Program-made: the position numbers and the translations under genes
Part shown: one piece after another, positions 10,249 through 22,700 of the stretch
Numbering within the stretch: position 1 is the stretch's first letter
How the letters are laid out: every line of letters starts with the position of its first letter
The notes under the pieces: generated by a model
What the model was told of the DNA's origin: nothing
What the model saw: the letters and a program-made list of their open reading frames with translations, nothing else
The model's database searches: none
Origin: Corbicula japonica
Lineage: Eukaryota > Mollusca > Bivalvia > Venerida > Cyrenidae
Direction: 5' to 3'
Length of the DNA stretch: 64,000 nucleotides
Assembly (NCBI GenBank): GCA_038501625.1
Contig: JAZAYU010000185.1
Coordinates: 744,001-808,000, forward strand

Positions 10249-13200
10249 TCATTTTCTCTGGGATTGTTCGGCTAGCCAGGTAAAGCCCTCTGACATCCCC
10301 TCTCGGTTTTCTATTGTGCAATCTCTAACCTGAAGGATAAGTAAAACATCTTATAAAAAGTTTGAAATTAGAAGTTAAAGCCCCAGCCCTAAACTTAAGT
10401 AAGAATACACTATGGAAAAATCATATTTGTCCATAATATAGACTCAAATATATAAACTCTCTAACAGAACACAAAAGGTCCGATCGAATTCTTTCTTATA
10501 GACGGGATTTTCATTGATAATGTTAAATTATAGTTAATGAACTTTTAAGAAGCTAAATATAATGTAGCTACTTAGCTACTTTACTCAAAATATACATTTA
10601 TGGCATAGGCAAACAGTGTAGATCCAGATCTGTGTCGAGTCGAGTGACATGGATCTGCACTTTTCACTTTTGATTTATTAGGTTATATTTCTGATCAGTT
10701 CTGTCATCAACAATTTATCACACAGGTCAACAGTGTAGATCCAGATCAGCCGGCACATCCACATTGTCTGGTCAAGATCTAAACTGTTCGCTTCTAGGTC
10801 AGAAATAACCAAAGAATCTAATAAGCAAACAGTGCAGATTTTTATCAGACTGCGCAGATATGTCAACTGATCTGGATCTACACTGATCACTCATGTTACT
10901 GAGTGAATATTAAACAATATCATATACCCTATGAATTTAAAGCATTCTGATTGGTCGAGAGCTTCGTACTCGCGAGTCCGAAAAAAGTGATAACTACCCC
11001 GGGAATTAATAACTTCCTTTTCCATCATCATCATCTCATCATCTCATAATCATCATCATCATATCATCAGCATCATCAGCATCATCATATCATCATCATC
11101 ATATCATCATCATCATCATATCATCATCATCATATCATCCTCATCATCATCATCATATCATCATCATCATATCATCATCATCATATCATCATCATCATCA
11201 TCATCATATCATCATCATCATATCATCATCATCATATCATCATCATCTTCATATCATCATCATCATCATCATTATCATCAGAATGCTTTAAATTCATAGG
11301 GTATATGATATAACAAGTAAATACTAATGTTGAGGTCGATATGTAGTTTTGCGGACCTGGGTAGTGTGATATCGACCTCAGACTTCGTCCTCGGTCGATA
11401 TCACACTACCCAGGTCCGCAAAACTACATATCGACCTCAACATTAGTATTTATTTGTATAATATTAAAGTAAATGGCATAGATCCTGATCAGACAGCACA
11501 AATTTGTGATGATCGTCCGTAAAGGACAGACATCTGTAAAAAGTCAGTATGATAATGGGTCTGTGCTTGCAGTCGAATTATTGAGACTACAGTGTTCCCC
11601 TATGACCTAAAAGTTTACAAACCACGTAAATATTTACTTAAGGGTGAAATACCGCTCCTAGTTATAAAAACCTACATACCTGCCAAGGTCTGTTCAAACT
11701 GACTAGGTTAAGCCTTTCTACAATCTCACAGCATGGAACCCTGGCATCACATGACTGGACAACAGTGGACATCACCAGAACAGGGACATGAGTCACTGAC
11801 CATCTCTCATTGACAATGGCTAGTAGTTCACTTAGTCCTGACTCCACTGAAACAAAGTAAAGGAAATTTATTTAAAGTGTCTGAAATTTTTGTGGATCAC
11901 TTAAGAAATGTCGAGTGTTAAAATGTGAATCATTACAGCTAAGGTGTTTACTATATTATATACTCATCATAAGTCAAGGACCATCAAAATATAAATGTAG
12001 ATGACTTGTTGGAAAACAATTTATAATGTAATAATAATGTTTAATTTTAGATTCATTATATTCGATTTCTGGTTCATAATAACAACATAAAAGAATGTAG
12101 ATTAACCCATTACTTCATGAGATAACGCTCTGATCCCATGGATGACCAGTGTAGACCCAGATCAGTGCCCAAGGTTATAAAACTGAGCATAGAAACCAGT
12201 CTCAAATCTCAAACATCTGATTGGCTGAAATGGCGACCAGTCGCCATTTCAGCCAATCAGATGCTTGAGATTTGAGACTGGTTTCCAATCTCAGCTTTAT
12301 AACCTTAAGCCCAGCCAGCACATGCATGCTGTCTGATCTGAATTTACACTGTTCACTTATTGATGAGTAATAACCTAATGCAAATGACTGATCTGAATCT
12401 ACTCTGTACATGTTCACTTCTCAATGAGTAATAACCTAATGCAAATGACTGATCTGAATCTACTCTGTACATGTTCACTTCTCAATCGGTAATAACCTAA
12501 TGCAAATGACTGATCTGAATCTACTCTGTACATGTTCACTTCTCAATGAGTAATAACCTAATGCAAATGACTGATCTGAATCTACTCTGTACATGTTCAC
12601 TTCTCAATGAGTAATAACCTAATGCAAATGACTGATCTGAATCTACTCTGTACATGTTCACTTCTCAATGAGTAATAACCTAATGCAAATGACTGATCTG
12701 AATCTACTCTGTACATGTTCACTTCTTGATGAGTAATAACCTAATGCAAATGACTGATCTGAATCTACTCTGTACATGTTCACTTCTCAATGAGTAATAA
12801 CCTAATGCAAATGACTGATCTGAATCTACTCTGTACATGTTCACTTCTCAATGAGTAATAACCTAATGCAAATGACTGATCTGAATCTACTCTGTACATG
12901 TTCACTTCTTGATGAGTAATAACCTAATGCAAATGACTGATCTGAATCTACTCTGTACATGTTCACTTCTAAATCAGTAATAACCTAATGCATATGACTG
13001 ATCTGAATCTACTCTGTACATGTTTACTTCTCAATCAGTAATAACCTAATGTAAATAACTGATCCAAATCTACTCTGTACATGTTCACTTCAGTAATAAC
13101 CTAATGAATACGAAATCAAACCGTGCAGATCCAGTTAGACGTGCCGTCAAATCTGAATCTTCACTGGCTGCTCATAGAACAACAGCCAAACCCCATGTGG

Positions 13201-16200
13201 TAAAGAGTTAAGGTGAGACTCCTACTAACATGATTGTAAAAGTTAAGAGACAGGCTGTCTGCTAATGTTGGAAAAACTTGTAGCCCAACCCATTTTCTTA
13301 TTTATCGTAATATTCTGTAAAACAAATTAATTGTTCCAAAATTTTCAATGTTTAACAAAAACTACTACTGTACTAGAGAACTGTATGTATTATTATAAAC
13401 AATAAATATGATTAAACTAAAAACTAAAAGTTTTCACCAAAGAAGAAATAACCCCAGAATTACACACACCTTGAGGACAGCCAAGACTTGCATCCACCAC
13501 ATAGATAAACCCATCGACAGTTCTACAGAACTCCTGCACTGCTGGCACAAGCTCATATTTCTCTTCCCCCTCCTGATTTTTGTTCGGACGCATCAACTTG
13601 TGCCTATCATTTCTGCTACCATCAACTTGTTCCCGTTCTCGTTTAGATGCCGAGTACATTACTGATAAGTGGAACTGGGTACCAGCTGGGCTCTTTAATG
13701 TGAATCCACCTCCAACACCTGAAAAAAAAAGTTTAAAAATTTATAGAAATAATTCTAAAATATAAAATTTTAAAATATTAAAACAAGCAAATATTTAATT
13801 TATTTTCTCTAAATATTTTCATTTTAGGCAATATTTTCACTTACTTGTTTTTCTTTTCTTTAACCAAACTTAAGTTTATAACATGAATAAATGGGCATAT
13901 GGCTGAGAAAAAACTCGATCCAATGCAAAAAATCATCAACAATGGCTTAAGGTCAAGAAGCATTCATGGATATTGCTATTATGGCATAGGGAGAACATTG
14001 TAGATCCAGATCAGCTGGCAAATTTGTGCTGTCTGATCAGAATCTACACTATTTGCTTTCAGATTAGAATCATCTGGTTAATTCTGACCAAGAAGCCATC
14101 AGTGTAGATCCAGATCAGAGGGTACAGTTGTGCCAGCTGATCTGGATCTGTATGCTAAAGCATAAATGGTTAAGTTTAAGATCAGATGGCACAGACATGC
14201 GGGCTGATCTGGATCTACATGTAATAAAAGGCTTATCCACAGTCAATAGTTAACAAGTAGATTTAACTGTTTACCATCAAACTTTCCTGGAAACATTCCG
14301 ATACTCTGAAAATCTGAGTCTTCAATGATTTTCCTGACTATTCCGCTAGTTGTGGACTCTAAACCTGGACCAAACATGGCGAACAGTGGCGTCTTCTTCG
14401 GCAGGAAATAACGCAGCATATTTGAAATATTGCTGAAAACCGCATTCTGTTGATGCATCAGCCGATTTACTTCCGGTGAGCATCTCAAATATCTGAAACA
14501 AACAAAAAGAATGTAAGGAAAAAGTATGTTCAAAAGTTCTACTAGCTGCTAAATATTGAGGTTCATTTTGATTATTTTCTGGGAATTCTGTCAATTAACA
14601 GCAAAAAATAAACGTTATGTAAAGAAAACAATTGATTTTTGCAACATATTAAATTAACTTGTCTTTCTGAAAGTTGCTACAATCACAGGTAAAGCCAAAT
14701 GATTTATCTGTTAAATTTCCAAAGCTATTTCAGGTGATTTCATTGACAGTTTTTGTGTTGCCCTTTCACAGAAAAGGCAATACATGGGGATCGCTTTGTC
14801 CGTCGGTCACAAAAACTTAACGTTGGCTATAACTTTGCCATTTTTTAATATTATAAAAAATTATATTGCTTATGACAACACAATTGTGATGAAACCAAAT
14901 TCTTAAGGTCTTTTTGTACTTGGATTTTGACATGAAAACTTGGACATTAGCTATAACTTTATGATTTCTTAATATTTCTTCATCAAACTTTCAAATTATA
15001 TAGTTTATGACAACACGCTCATGATGATACTAAATTCTTTAGGTCACAGTCACATTTGATGGATTTATTTCCATTTTGTACCTAGATTTTGACACAAAAC
15101 TTAATGTTGGCTATTACTTGGCCATTTGTCAATATTTCTTAATTTTACTTTCAAAGAATATTGCTTATGACAACATGCTTGTGATTATGCTAGATTCTTA
15201 AGGTCAAGGTCACTTTTGATGGATTATGCCCCTTTTTGTACTTGAATTTTTACACCAAAACCTTAACGTTGACCATAACTTTGCCATTTCTTAATATTTC
15301 TTTATTCAACTTTCGAATTACATTGCTCATGACAACACGATCAAGATGATGCCAAGTTCTTTAGGTCAAGATGGAGTTTTTTGTAACTGCATTTTATTCC
15401 TACATAGTACCAGAGGGCGACACAATTGTTCAACTGAACACCCATCTAGTTTTTAACTAACACTGTCACTGAGTTTCTAATGATCAACTAACATCTGCTA
15501 ATAAAGTATAAATACTTACATTTCTTTGTTAGTCCAATCAGACTCCACCTCTTTGTATATTGCAGGATATGTACTGTGACCAATCACATTCCAGAGTGTA
15601 ATGTCACGTGACATAAGTCCCGCCCACAGGAGGTTATCCTCTGTGATATCATACCAGCTACGGCACACTCTAGAGGCCCTGCACAGGTCAGTGGCAGTGA
15701 GGTAGGAAAATATGTGCAATTTCACATCTATCTGTAATAAAAGAAAACAACAACTAATTATTAACACTCACATTCTTTTCAAACCATTATCATTTTTTTC
15801 ACTCCCAAAAGCGTACTCCTTACTCTAGCACTAACCCAGGGCGGATGACTCTTAAGCCTCAGAAATCTGATAGCAATAAAATATTACTATTGATTCAAAG
15901 GTCGAAAACGAATCATGATGGCTGAACCATGGACAAAAAAGGAATAGACTTTACAATCTGTCCACCCTTACAGATTCGTTTTCTGAGCTCACAAATATTT
16001 TGATCAGTTTTCCTGTGTGAAAACATAAACATCAGATAAATTCACATTCAATGTTCACCATAAATGTTAATGCTCACAGATCACTGGTGAAAATCTTCAC
16101 ACAATTATTTTTGGATTGAACAGTTAGTACGATTTAAATTGTAAGTTACATACCGGCAGTTGTTCAAATCGTGACTGCTCTTGTCCGGTGTGTTCAAGCT

Positions 16201-16474
16201 TCTGTTTCTGTTTCTTTTCTCCCTGTTTAATCAGGTACTGCTGAAGTCCACCTGAGCACACACTAGAATTGTCCAAATCACCCATCTGACGCTTATACTT
16301 CTTTATCAAATGCTTAAAATAAAACACACTATTTTGATCCAGTATTGTTACATCCCCATCGAGATTAGATCTGTTACAAGAAATACGTATTTCATCATTG
16401 GCTGAAGTAGGTTGGTGTGTCAGAACACTTTCCATTCCACAATTAGAACACGGAAGTGATTGTATAGCCAGCAT
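10249..16474 (-). CDS. FBXO4: F-box only protein 4 (FBXO4), complete
   Basis: FBXO4 is a substrate receptor of the SCF (SKP1-CUL1-F-box) ubiquitin ligase; in mammals it targets TRF1 and has been linked to cyclin D1. Six exons on the - strand: 16474-16154, 15731-15520, 14492-14275, 13718-13470, 11846-11680 and 10329-10249, all GT-AG. They sum to 1248 nt, 415 residues plus TGA, against about 387 in human. The F-box starts near residue 106 (LPIDVKLHIFSYL, then CRASRVCRSWYD). The C-terminal atypical small-GTPase-like domain follows, with FAMFGPGLE near residue 215, VDGFIYVVDA, LNLVSLNRPW, and GFTWLAEQSQRK at the end, each matching the vertebrate order. The N-terminal 105 residues are less conserved. 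Start: first ATG at 16474 in the exon nearest the promoter. The introns hold family A, a microsatellite element and a ~150-bp tandem repeat. Confidence 0.93.
10600..10900. repeat. Family A copies, two partial in tandem
   Basis: A half copy (10612-10680) followed by a fuller one, both keeping cagtgtagatccagatc and ggttat/ataacc centres. In the last FBXO4 intron; no clean TTAA ends. Confidence 0.65.
10917..11311. mobile_element. TIR element filled with an ATCATC microsatellite
   Basis: Perfect 33-bp terminal inverted repeats at 10917-10949 and 11279-11311 (core cataccctatgaatttaaag). The interior from about 11023 to 11278 is almost pure (ATCATC)n broken by ATAT steps. In the last FBXO4 intron. 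Confidence 0.88.
11319..11451. repeat. Near-perfect hairpin, ~59-bp arms
   Basis: The left arm begins aaatactaatgttgaggtcg and the right arm ends with its exact complement; the loop is about 15 nt (tcagacttcgtcctc). Lies 8 bp from the preceding TIR element. Probably a young fold-back MITE. Confidence 0.9.
12167..12312. mobile_element. Family B fold-back element nested in family A
   Basis: Palindrome with arms aaggttataaaactgagc / gctttataacctt and the centre atggcgaccagtcgccat. It splits a family A hairpin arm after the atcagtgccc at 12161-12170. Confidence 0.85.
12360..13095. repeat. 61-bp satellite, about 12 copies
   Basis: The unit contains gtaataacctaatgcaaatg, then actgatctgaatctactctg and tacatgttcacttctcaatga. 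Most copies are nearly identical; variants at 12720, 12910 and 12970 (ttgatg, aaatca). The unit corresponds to the central third of family A (ataacctaatg plus one hairpin arm). Confidence 0.92.
13981..14232. repeat. Family A copy plus an extra half
   Basis: Inverted blocks cattgtagatccagatcagc and gctgatctggatctg with a TTAA at 14170; a second right half (gctgatctggatctacatg) follows to 14232, 40 bp from FBXO4 exon 3. Confidence 0.7.
14755..15452. repeat. Dispersed repeat with ~150-bp tandem units
   Basis: About four degenerate units sharing aacgttggctataactttgcc, aatatttct and tgacaacacg...gatga blocks, framed by tgttgccctttcacagaaaa at the left and agagggcgacacaattgttc at the right. In FBXO4 intron 2. 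Confidence 0.75.
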
Positions 16475-16732
16475 TGTTTTCTAATATTCCTCTTACTTTA
16501 AGCAAAGAATCCAAGCAAATGAATAGGTTAAAGCCTGGAATGAACATTTTATGTGTTTAACGTGTAAACTCTATTTTCGTCACGTCAAAAATATACAGTG
16601 TAAAAAGCTCCAACGTGTCCCGGAAAAACTAGTCATTTGTTTACATTCACAACGGAATAATTTCCGGTTTCATTTTTTTAACTTTCAGTTTAAAACGAGG
16701 CTACTTCCTTTCTAGGATATCGTCGGAACAAA
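16475..16732. promoter_or_regulatory. Bidirectional promoter of FBXO4 and RPL37
   Basis: Only about 258 bp separate the two divergent start codons. No TATA box stands out. GGAA-type ETS-like sites are seen in both orientations: cccggaaaaac (~16619), cacaacggaata (~16650) and atttccggttt (~16661). A pyrimidine tract, cttcctttct, from 16704 fits a 5'-TOP transcription start for RPL37. Shared use by both genes is inferred from spacing. Confidence 0.7.
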
Positions 16733-19700
16733 ATGGTTGGTATTTAGTAAACATAGAACAAATCGGTCTCCATCAACCTTAAAATATACTTCTGAAATCG
16801 AAAACAATAAGCAGAGATAGTCCGAGCTTTTAAAAGTCAAGTAGGAAATGTTTTTTTCGGGGAATATGTGATATTTTAGTAGAAAACTCGGTTTGAAGTA
16901 AGGAAGATTTTTAACTTAAAACATCAAATTTATTTTGTGTTATTGACACGTTTTCATTTTGATTTTTAATATTTTCATATATTATTAAAAGAGTCTTTAT
17001 TACGCCCCGTATGTTGGTAGTAATTTATCATCAGCCGTGTTCACTGGACATCTAAAATGCTCTTGACATTGTATCGCGAATACTAGTTACATATAATTTT
17101 TTGGAACTCAACTTTGTTTTGACGAAGTTTATTACATGCCAAATCCGCATGGAAGTGCCTGATCAGTCTGTCTTTATTTTTCTTACGCAGAACTTTGAAA
17201 CCATCATATTTGAATCATCGTACTGTATCTGTGTTAAATAGTTGTGAATTTTAGTGCAAAATACATTTAAAAAATATGAATGTAGTAGTAGTAGTGCCAC
17301 CTGATCTGAATCTACATTGGTTGCTACTTTGGCAGAAATAACCTAATTAATCAATGCAGATCCTGATCAGACTCCATGCATGTGCCAGCTGATCTGGATC
17401 TACACTCTTCATCCATGGGATAACAGCCATTTGCTAAATGGATAGATAGCCCTTCTGGATTCAACTTTTGAGCTTTGTTACAATTTAAACTAATTGACGT
17501 CCAAGACGTTGCATGACCCAGTTCAATTATAGGGACCCAGTTTAAAGAACAGATGTCTGGTAAATTGACTGGTTTTTGGGGTATCGCATATTGAAGAGTA
17601 ATTGCGAATACATAGCATCCCAAAAACCAGTCAATTTACCCGACTTCCATTGGTTTTATGGGCGGCTGCGCACCCTTTCAGTAAACTGAGTAATAATGAT
17701 ATGAGTACCAAGTCAAGTTTTTAACTTCACTATTTAGAGGTGTTTTTTGCTGAAACTGGGTCCGTATGAGTTCAATGTTATTATATATATATATAATTAA
17801 ATTAATTTATTATAAAACCCAGTTGATACTGGACTGAACCCACAAAGGTTTTATTGACAAAACCTGCAAATGAATTTATAATTAAAATGCAGAAAAAATG
17901 TGTATCAATTTTCTTAATTTCTTACCATGTAGCAATATTCATCTGGAAAGCTTCGGAAATAACTTGTATTACTTTTTGCATATTGTAACAAAGCATGCCA
18001 AATGCCAGCTCATAAAAGTTACTGTGTCCAGTCTAAAAGTGTTTGCTTTAGGTTTGGTGTGAAATGGTTCAGTGAGTTTACCCCTTTTATTTTAAAACAG
18101 GCTTTTTAGCTCGACTATTCGAAGAATAGGGGAGCTATCCTACTCGCCCCGGTGTCGGCGTCGGCGTCCGTTAAACAAAATATGCACTTTGGTCCATAAC
18201 TTAAAAACTACTTATGATATCAACTTGAAACTTGGAATATATATTCACCATCAAATTCTACATCATTACCAACAACACCCATAACTCTGCTACAAATATT
18301 TTTCAAGTTATGCCCCTTTTTCACTTAAATTTTGCGTTAAGGAAAATATGCACTTTGGTCCATAACTTATAAACTACTTGAGATATCAACTTGAAACTTG
18401 GAATATATATTCACCATCAAATTCTACATCATTACCAACAAGACCCATAACTCTGCTTTCAATATATTTCAAGTTATGCCCCTTTTTTCTTATATTTTGT
18501 GTTAAGCAAAATATGCATTTTGCCCCTAACTTTAAAACTACTTGAGATATTGCCTTGAAACTTGAAATATATTTTCACCATCAAAATCTACATCATAACC
18601 AACAAGACCCATAACCCTTCTTCTAATATTTTTCAAATTATGCCCCTTTTTCGCTTACATTTTGTGTTAAGCAAAATATACAGTCGGCCCTTAACTTCGT
18701 TATGAATGGAGGGATTTCAAAATAACTTGGCACAAATGTTCACCATGACAAGGCGGTGTGTCGCGTACAATACCCATGCCTGTAGGTCCAAGGTCAAGGT
18801 CACTGTTACTAAAATAGAATTTTCTTGCAAAATCGTGTCCGCTCTGTAACTTTGTTTTTTCTTATTGGGTTTTTAAATAACTCGGTATAATTGTTCACCA
18901 TATCAAGACGGTGTGTCACATACATGCCCAAGCCTGTAGGTCAATGGTCAAGGTCACTGTTACTAAAAATAGAATTTTCTTGTCTGGGCTGTTACTTTGT
19001 TATGAATGGAGGGATTTCAAAATATCTTGGCACAAATGTTCACCATGACAAGGCGGTGTGTCCGCACAATACCCATGCCTGTATATCCAAGGTCAAGGTC
19101 ACTGTTACTAAAAATAGAATTTTCTTGTCCAGGCTGTAACTTTGTTATGAATGGAAGGATTTCAAAATAACTTAACACAAATGTTCACCATGACAGGGCG
19201 GTGTGTCACGTACCATGCCCTTGCCTGTAGGTCAAAGGTCATGATCACTGTTACTAAAAATAGAATTATCTTGTCCTGGCTGTTACTTTGTTATAACTGG
19301 AGGGATTTCAAAATAACTTTGCACAAATGTTCATGAAAAGGCAGTGTGTCAGCACAATACCCAAGCCTGAAGGTCCAAGGTCAAGGTCACTGTTACTAAA
19401 AATAGAATTTTCTTGTCCAGGCTGTAACTTCATTATAAATGGAGGGATTTCAAAAAAACTTGACACAAATGTTCACCATGAAAGGGCAGTGTATCGCGTA
19501 TTATTCCCATCATTGCACTTGAGTGTCTGAAAATGATGCATAGCGGGGCATCCATGTCCTATGGACACATTTCTAGTTTCACTTATATTTTCACTTAAGT
19601 GCACTTCATCGATAACTTTGCAAATACTTAAGGTATCAACTTCAAACTACCATTATATTTTCATTTCAGTTCTTTTTCTGTAACATTACTGAAGTGATTG

Positions 19701-22700
19701 ATATTTGACTAAAAGTAAATGTCTCTAATAAAAAATTACTAACAAGTTTTCTAACAAATTCAGAAATATTTCATAGTTATTCCCCTATTCAGTTTAATAT
19801 TTATGGTACATTTAGGAATTATTTCTGTTATTTGAAAAGAATTTCTCCCGTACCATTCACTTGTTAATATTTTTCCTGATTGCACATGAATGTATGGCCA
19901 TAGTTGTTATTGTTTTAATCTTCAAATTGCATTTGTTTCAAATGATTCGAATAGTCGAGCATGCTGTCTCCTCTGACAGCTCTTGTTTCATTGCCAGGGG
20001 AAGAGGACCATGCCCTAAAATTTTAGAGAAAATTGCTCAAGTTCTTCTCTACATGGAAATAAAACGACCTGATGTAAATTACTTTTTTGGGGAAAACTAT
20101 GATTTTAACCCTTTACTCCTTAGATACACTATGTTGCTTGGGCAAACAATGTAGATCAAGATCAGCCCACAGATCTGTGCCATCTGATCAGGATCTAGAC
20201 TGTTCAATTTAAAATTTGTAAGATGCGAAAATTTTAGATCCAGATTAGACTGCACAGATGTGCCAGCTTATCTGGATCTACACTGGTCACACACATTAAT
20301 ACATTTATATGTGAGTAAACGGTAAAAGAAACATGCCTGTAAATGGCCCCTTCTAAAGAAGGAAAAAAACTGCTATAAACCAAACAGATGTTCTTAATGT
20401 TGCGTATATTTCAATATTTCAGACGAAGGGAACATCAAGTTTTGGTAAGCGTCACAATAAGACGCACACACAGTGCCGCCGATGTGGCCGCAGATCATAC
20501 CACATACAGAAGAAAAGATGCGCTTCCTGTAGTTACCCTGCTGCTACAATGCGATCTTGTAAGTTTAGTTGGAAAGTTTGACTCATTGAAACATTTGCCA
20601 GTTGAATTTTTGTAGAAGACAACAAGTAGTGCAAAGAAAAATTTACAGGAAAAAAAACAAAATGCGCAAAATAAATACAGTATGCAAGAAAAAGTATCGA
20701 TTCACTTTGGTTAAAGATGGCGTGATCCGGCCCTGGTGAAAAATGCACTCAGGCAGTAATTCAGCAGAGCCTCATTACCGCCCTTGTGCATATTTCACTC
20801 TGGCCAGATCAAGCGATCTTTACCCAAGACACGTGGATGATGCATAAAAGCTATTAAGTAAAAGGTGAACTGTGTTTTGGATTTTGGGAAACTTTGAGTT
20901 CATAGTGGATTTTACTGCCCATAGATATTTATGTCTTTTTTACACAATTGATTCTGTAACTTTAAAATGAGGCTAAATATTTTGTCCTTTCATGTGTTTT
21001 TAGCTCGACTATTCGAAGAATAGGGGAGCTATCCTACTCGCCCCGGTGTCGGCGTCGGCGTTCCCGTCGGCGTCCGTTAAACAAATGCGTTAAACAAAAA
21101 ATGCACTTTGGTCCATCACTTGAAAACTACTTACGATATCAACTTGAAACTTGAAATATATATTCACCATCAAATTCTACATCATTACCAACAACACCCA
21201 TAACTCTGCTACAAATACTTTTTAAGTTATGCCCCTTTTTTACTTAAATTTTGCGTTAAGCAAAATATGCACTTGGTCCATAACTTGTAAACTACTTGAG
21301 ATATCAACTTGAAACTTGGAATATATATTCACCATCAAATTCTACATCATTACCAACAAGACCCACAACTCGGCTGTCAATATGTTTCAAGTTATGCCCC
21401 TTTATCTTATATTTTGTGTTAAGCAATTTGCCCATAACTTTAATACTACTTAAGATATTGCCTTGAAACTTGAAATATATTTTCACTATCAAAATCTACA
21501 TCATAACCAACAAGACCCATAACCCTGCATCCAATATTTTTTAAATTATGCCCCTTTTTCACTTACATTTTGTGTAAAGCAAAATATACACTTGGGCCTT
21601 AACTTCATTATGAATGGAGGGATTTCAAAATAACTTGGCATAAATGTTTACCTTGACAAGGCGGTGTGTCGTGTACAATATCCATGCTTGTAGGTCCAAG
21701 GTCAAGGTCACTGTTACTAAAAATAGAATTTTCTTGCAAAATCGTGTCCGCTCTGTAACTTTGTTGTTTTCTATTGGATTTTTTAATAACTTAGTATTAT
21801 TGTTCACCATATCAAGACGGTGTGTCACGTACATGCCCAGGCCTGTAGGTCCAAGGTAAAGGTCACTGTTACTAAAAATAGAATTCTCTTGTCCGAGCTG
21901 TTACTTCGTTATGAATGGAGGGATTTCAAAATAACTTGGCACAAAGGTTCACTATGACAAGGCGGTATGTCCACGCTATACCCATTTCTGTAGATCCAAG
22001 GTCTAGGTCACTGTTACTAAAAATAGAATTTTCTTGTCCAGGCTGTAACTTTGTTATGAATGGAGGGATTTCAAAATAACTTTACACAAATGTTAACTAT
22101 GACAGGGTAGTGTGTCACAACTATGCCTGTAGGTCAAAGGTCAAGGTCACTTTTACTAAAAATAGAATTCTCTTGTCTGGGCTGTTACTTTGTTATGAAT
22201 GGAGGGATTTCAAAATAACTTTACACAAAGGTTCACTATGACAAGGCAGTGTGTCTGCACATACCCAGGCCTGAAGGTCCAAGGTCAAGGTCACTGTTAC
22301 TAAAAATAGAATTTTCTTGTCTGGGCTATAACTTTATTAAAAATGGAAGGGATTTCAAAATAACTTGACACAAAAGTTAACCATGACAGGGTGGTGTATT
22401 GCGTACCATGCCCATGCCTGTAGGTCAAGGTCACTGTTACTAAAAATAGAATTCTCTTGTCAGGGCTGTAACTTCATTAGGAATAGAGTGATTTCAAAAT
22501 AACTTGACACAAATGTTCATCATGACAATGTGGTGTGTTGCTTACCATGCCCATGCCTGTAGGTCCAATGTCAAGGTCACTGTAACTAAAAATAGAATTT
22601 TCTTGTCCGGGCTATAACTTTGTTTTGAATGGAGGGTTTTCAAAATAACTTGGCACAAATGTTCACCATGACAAGGCAGTGTGTTGGGTATATTACCCAT

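Larger units (their letters stand above)
12102..13211. mobile_element. Family A element expanded to 1.1 kb
   Basis: Bounded by TTAA (12102, 13208). Left part has gaccagtgtagacccagatc, interrupted by a family B palindrome; right part has the usual gatccagttagacgtgccgt. The middle is a 61-bp satellite array. In FBXO4 intron 4. Confidence 0.8.

Noticed and set aside
12360..13095. CRISPR-like regular array
   Set aside because: The units are contiguous with no unique spacers, and the genome is eukaryotic. It is a 61-bp satellite.
13408..13665. + strand frame over FBXO4 exon 4
   Set aside because: Shadow of the - strand exon, which has matching phases and FBXO4 homology.
18891..19530. Series of overlapping frames with [11 protein letters not shown]
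   Set aside because: They are translations of the family C tandem unit and recur in every copy on both strands.
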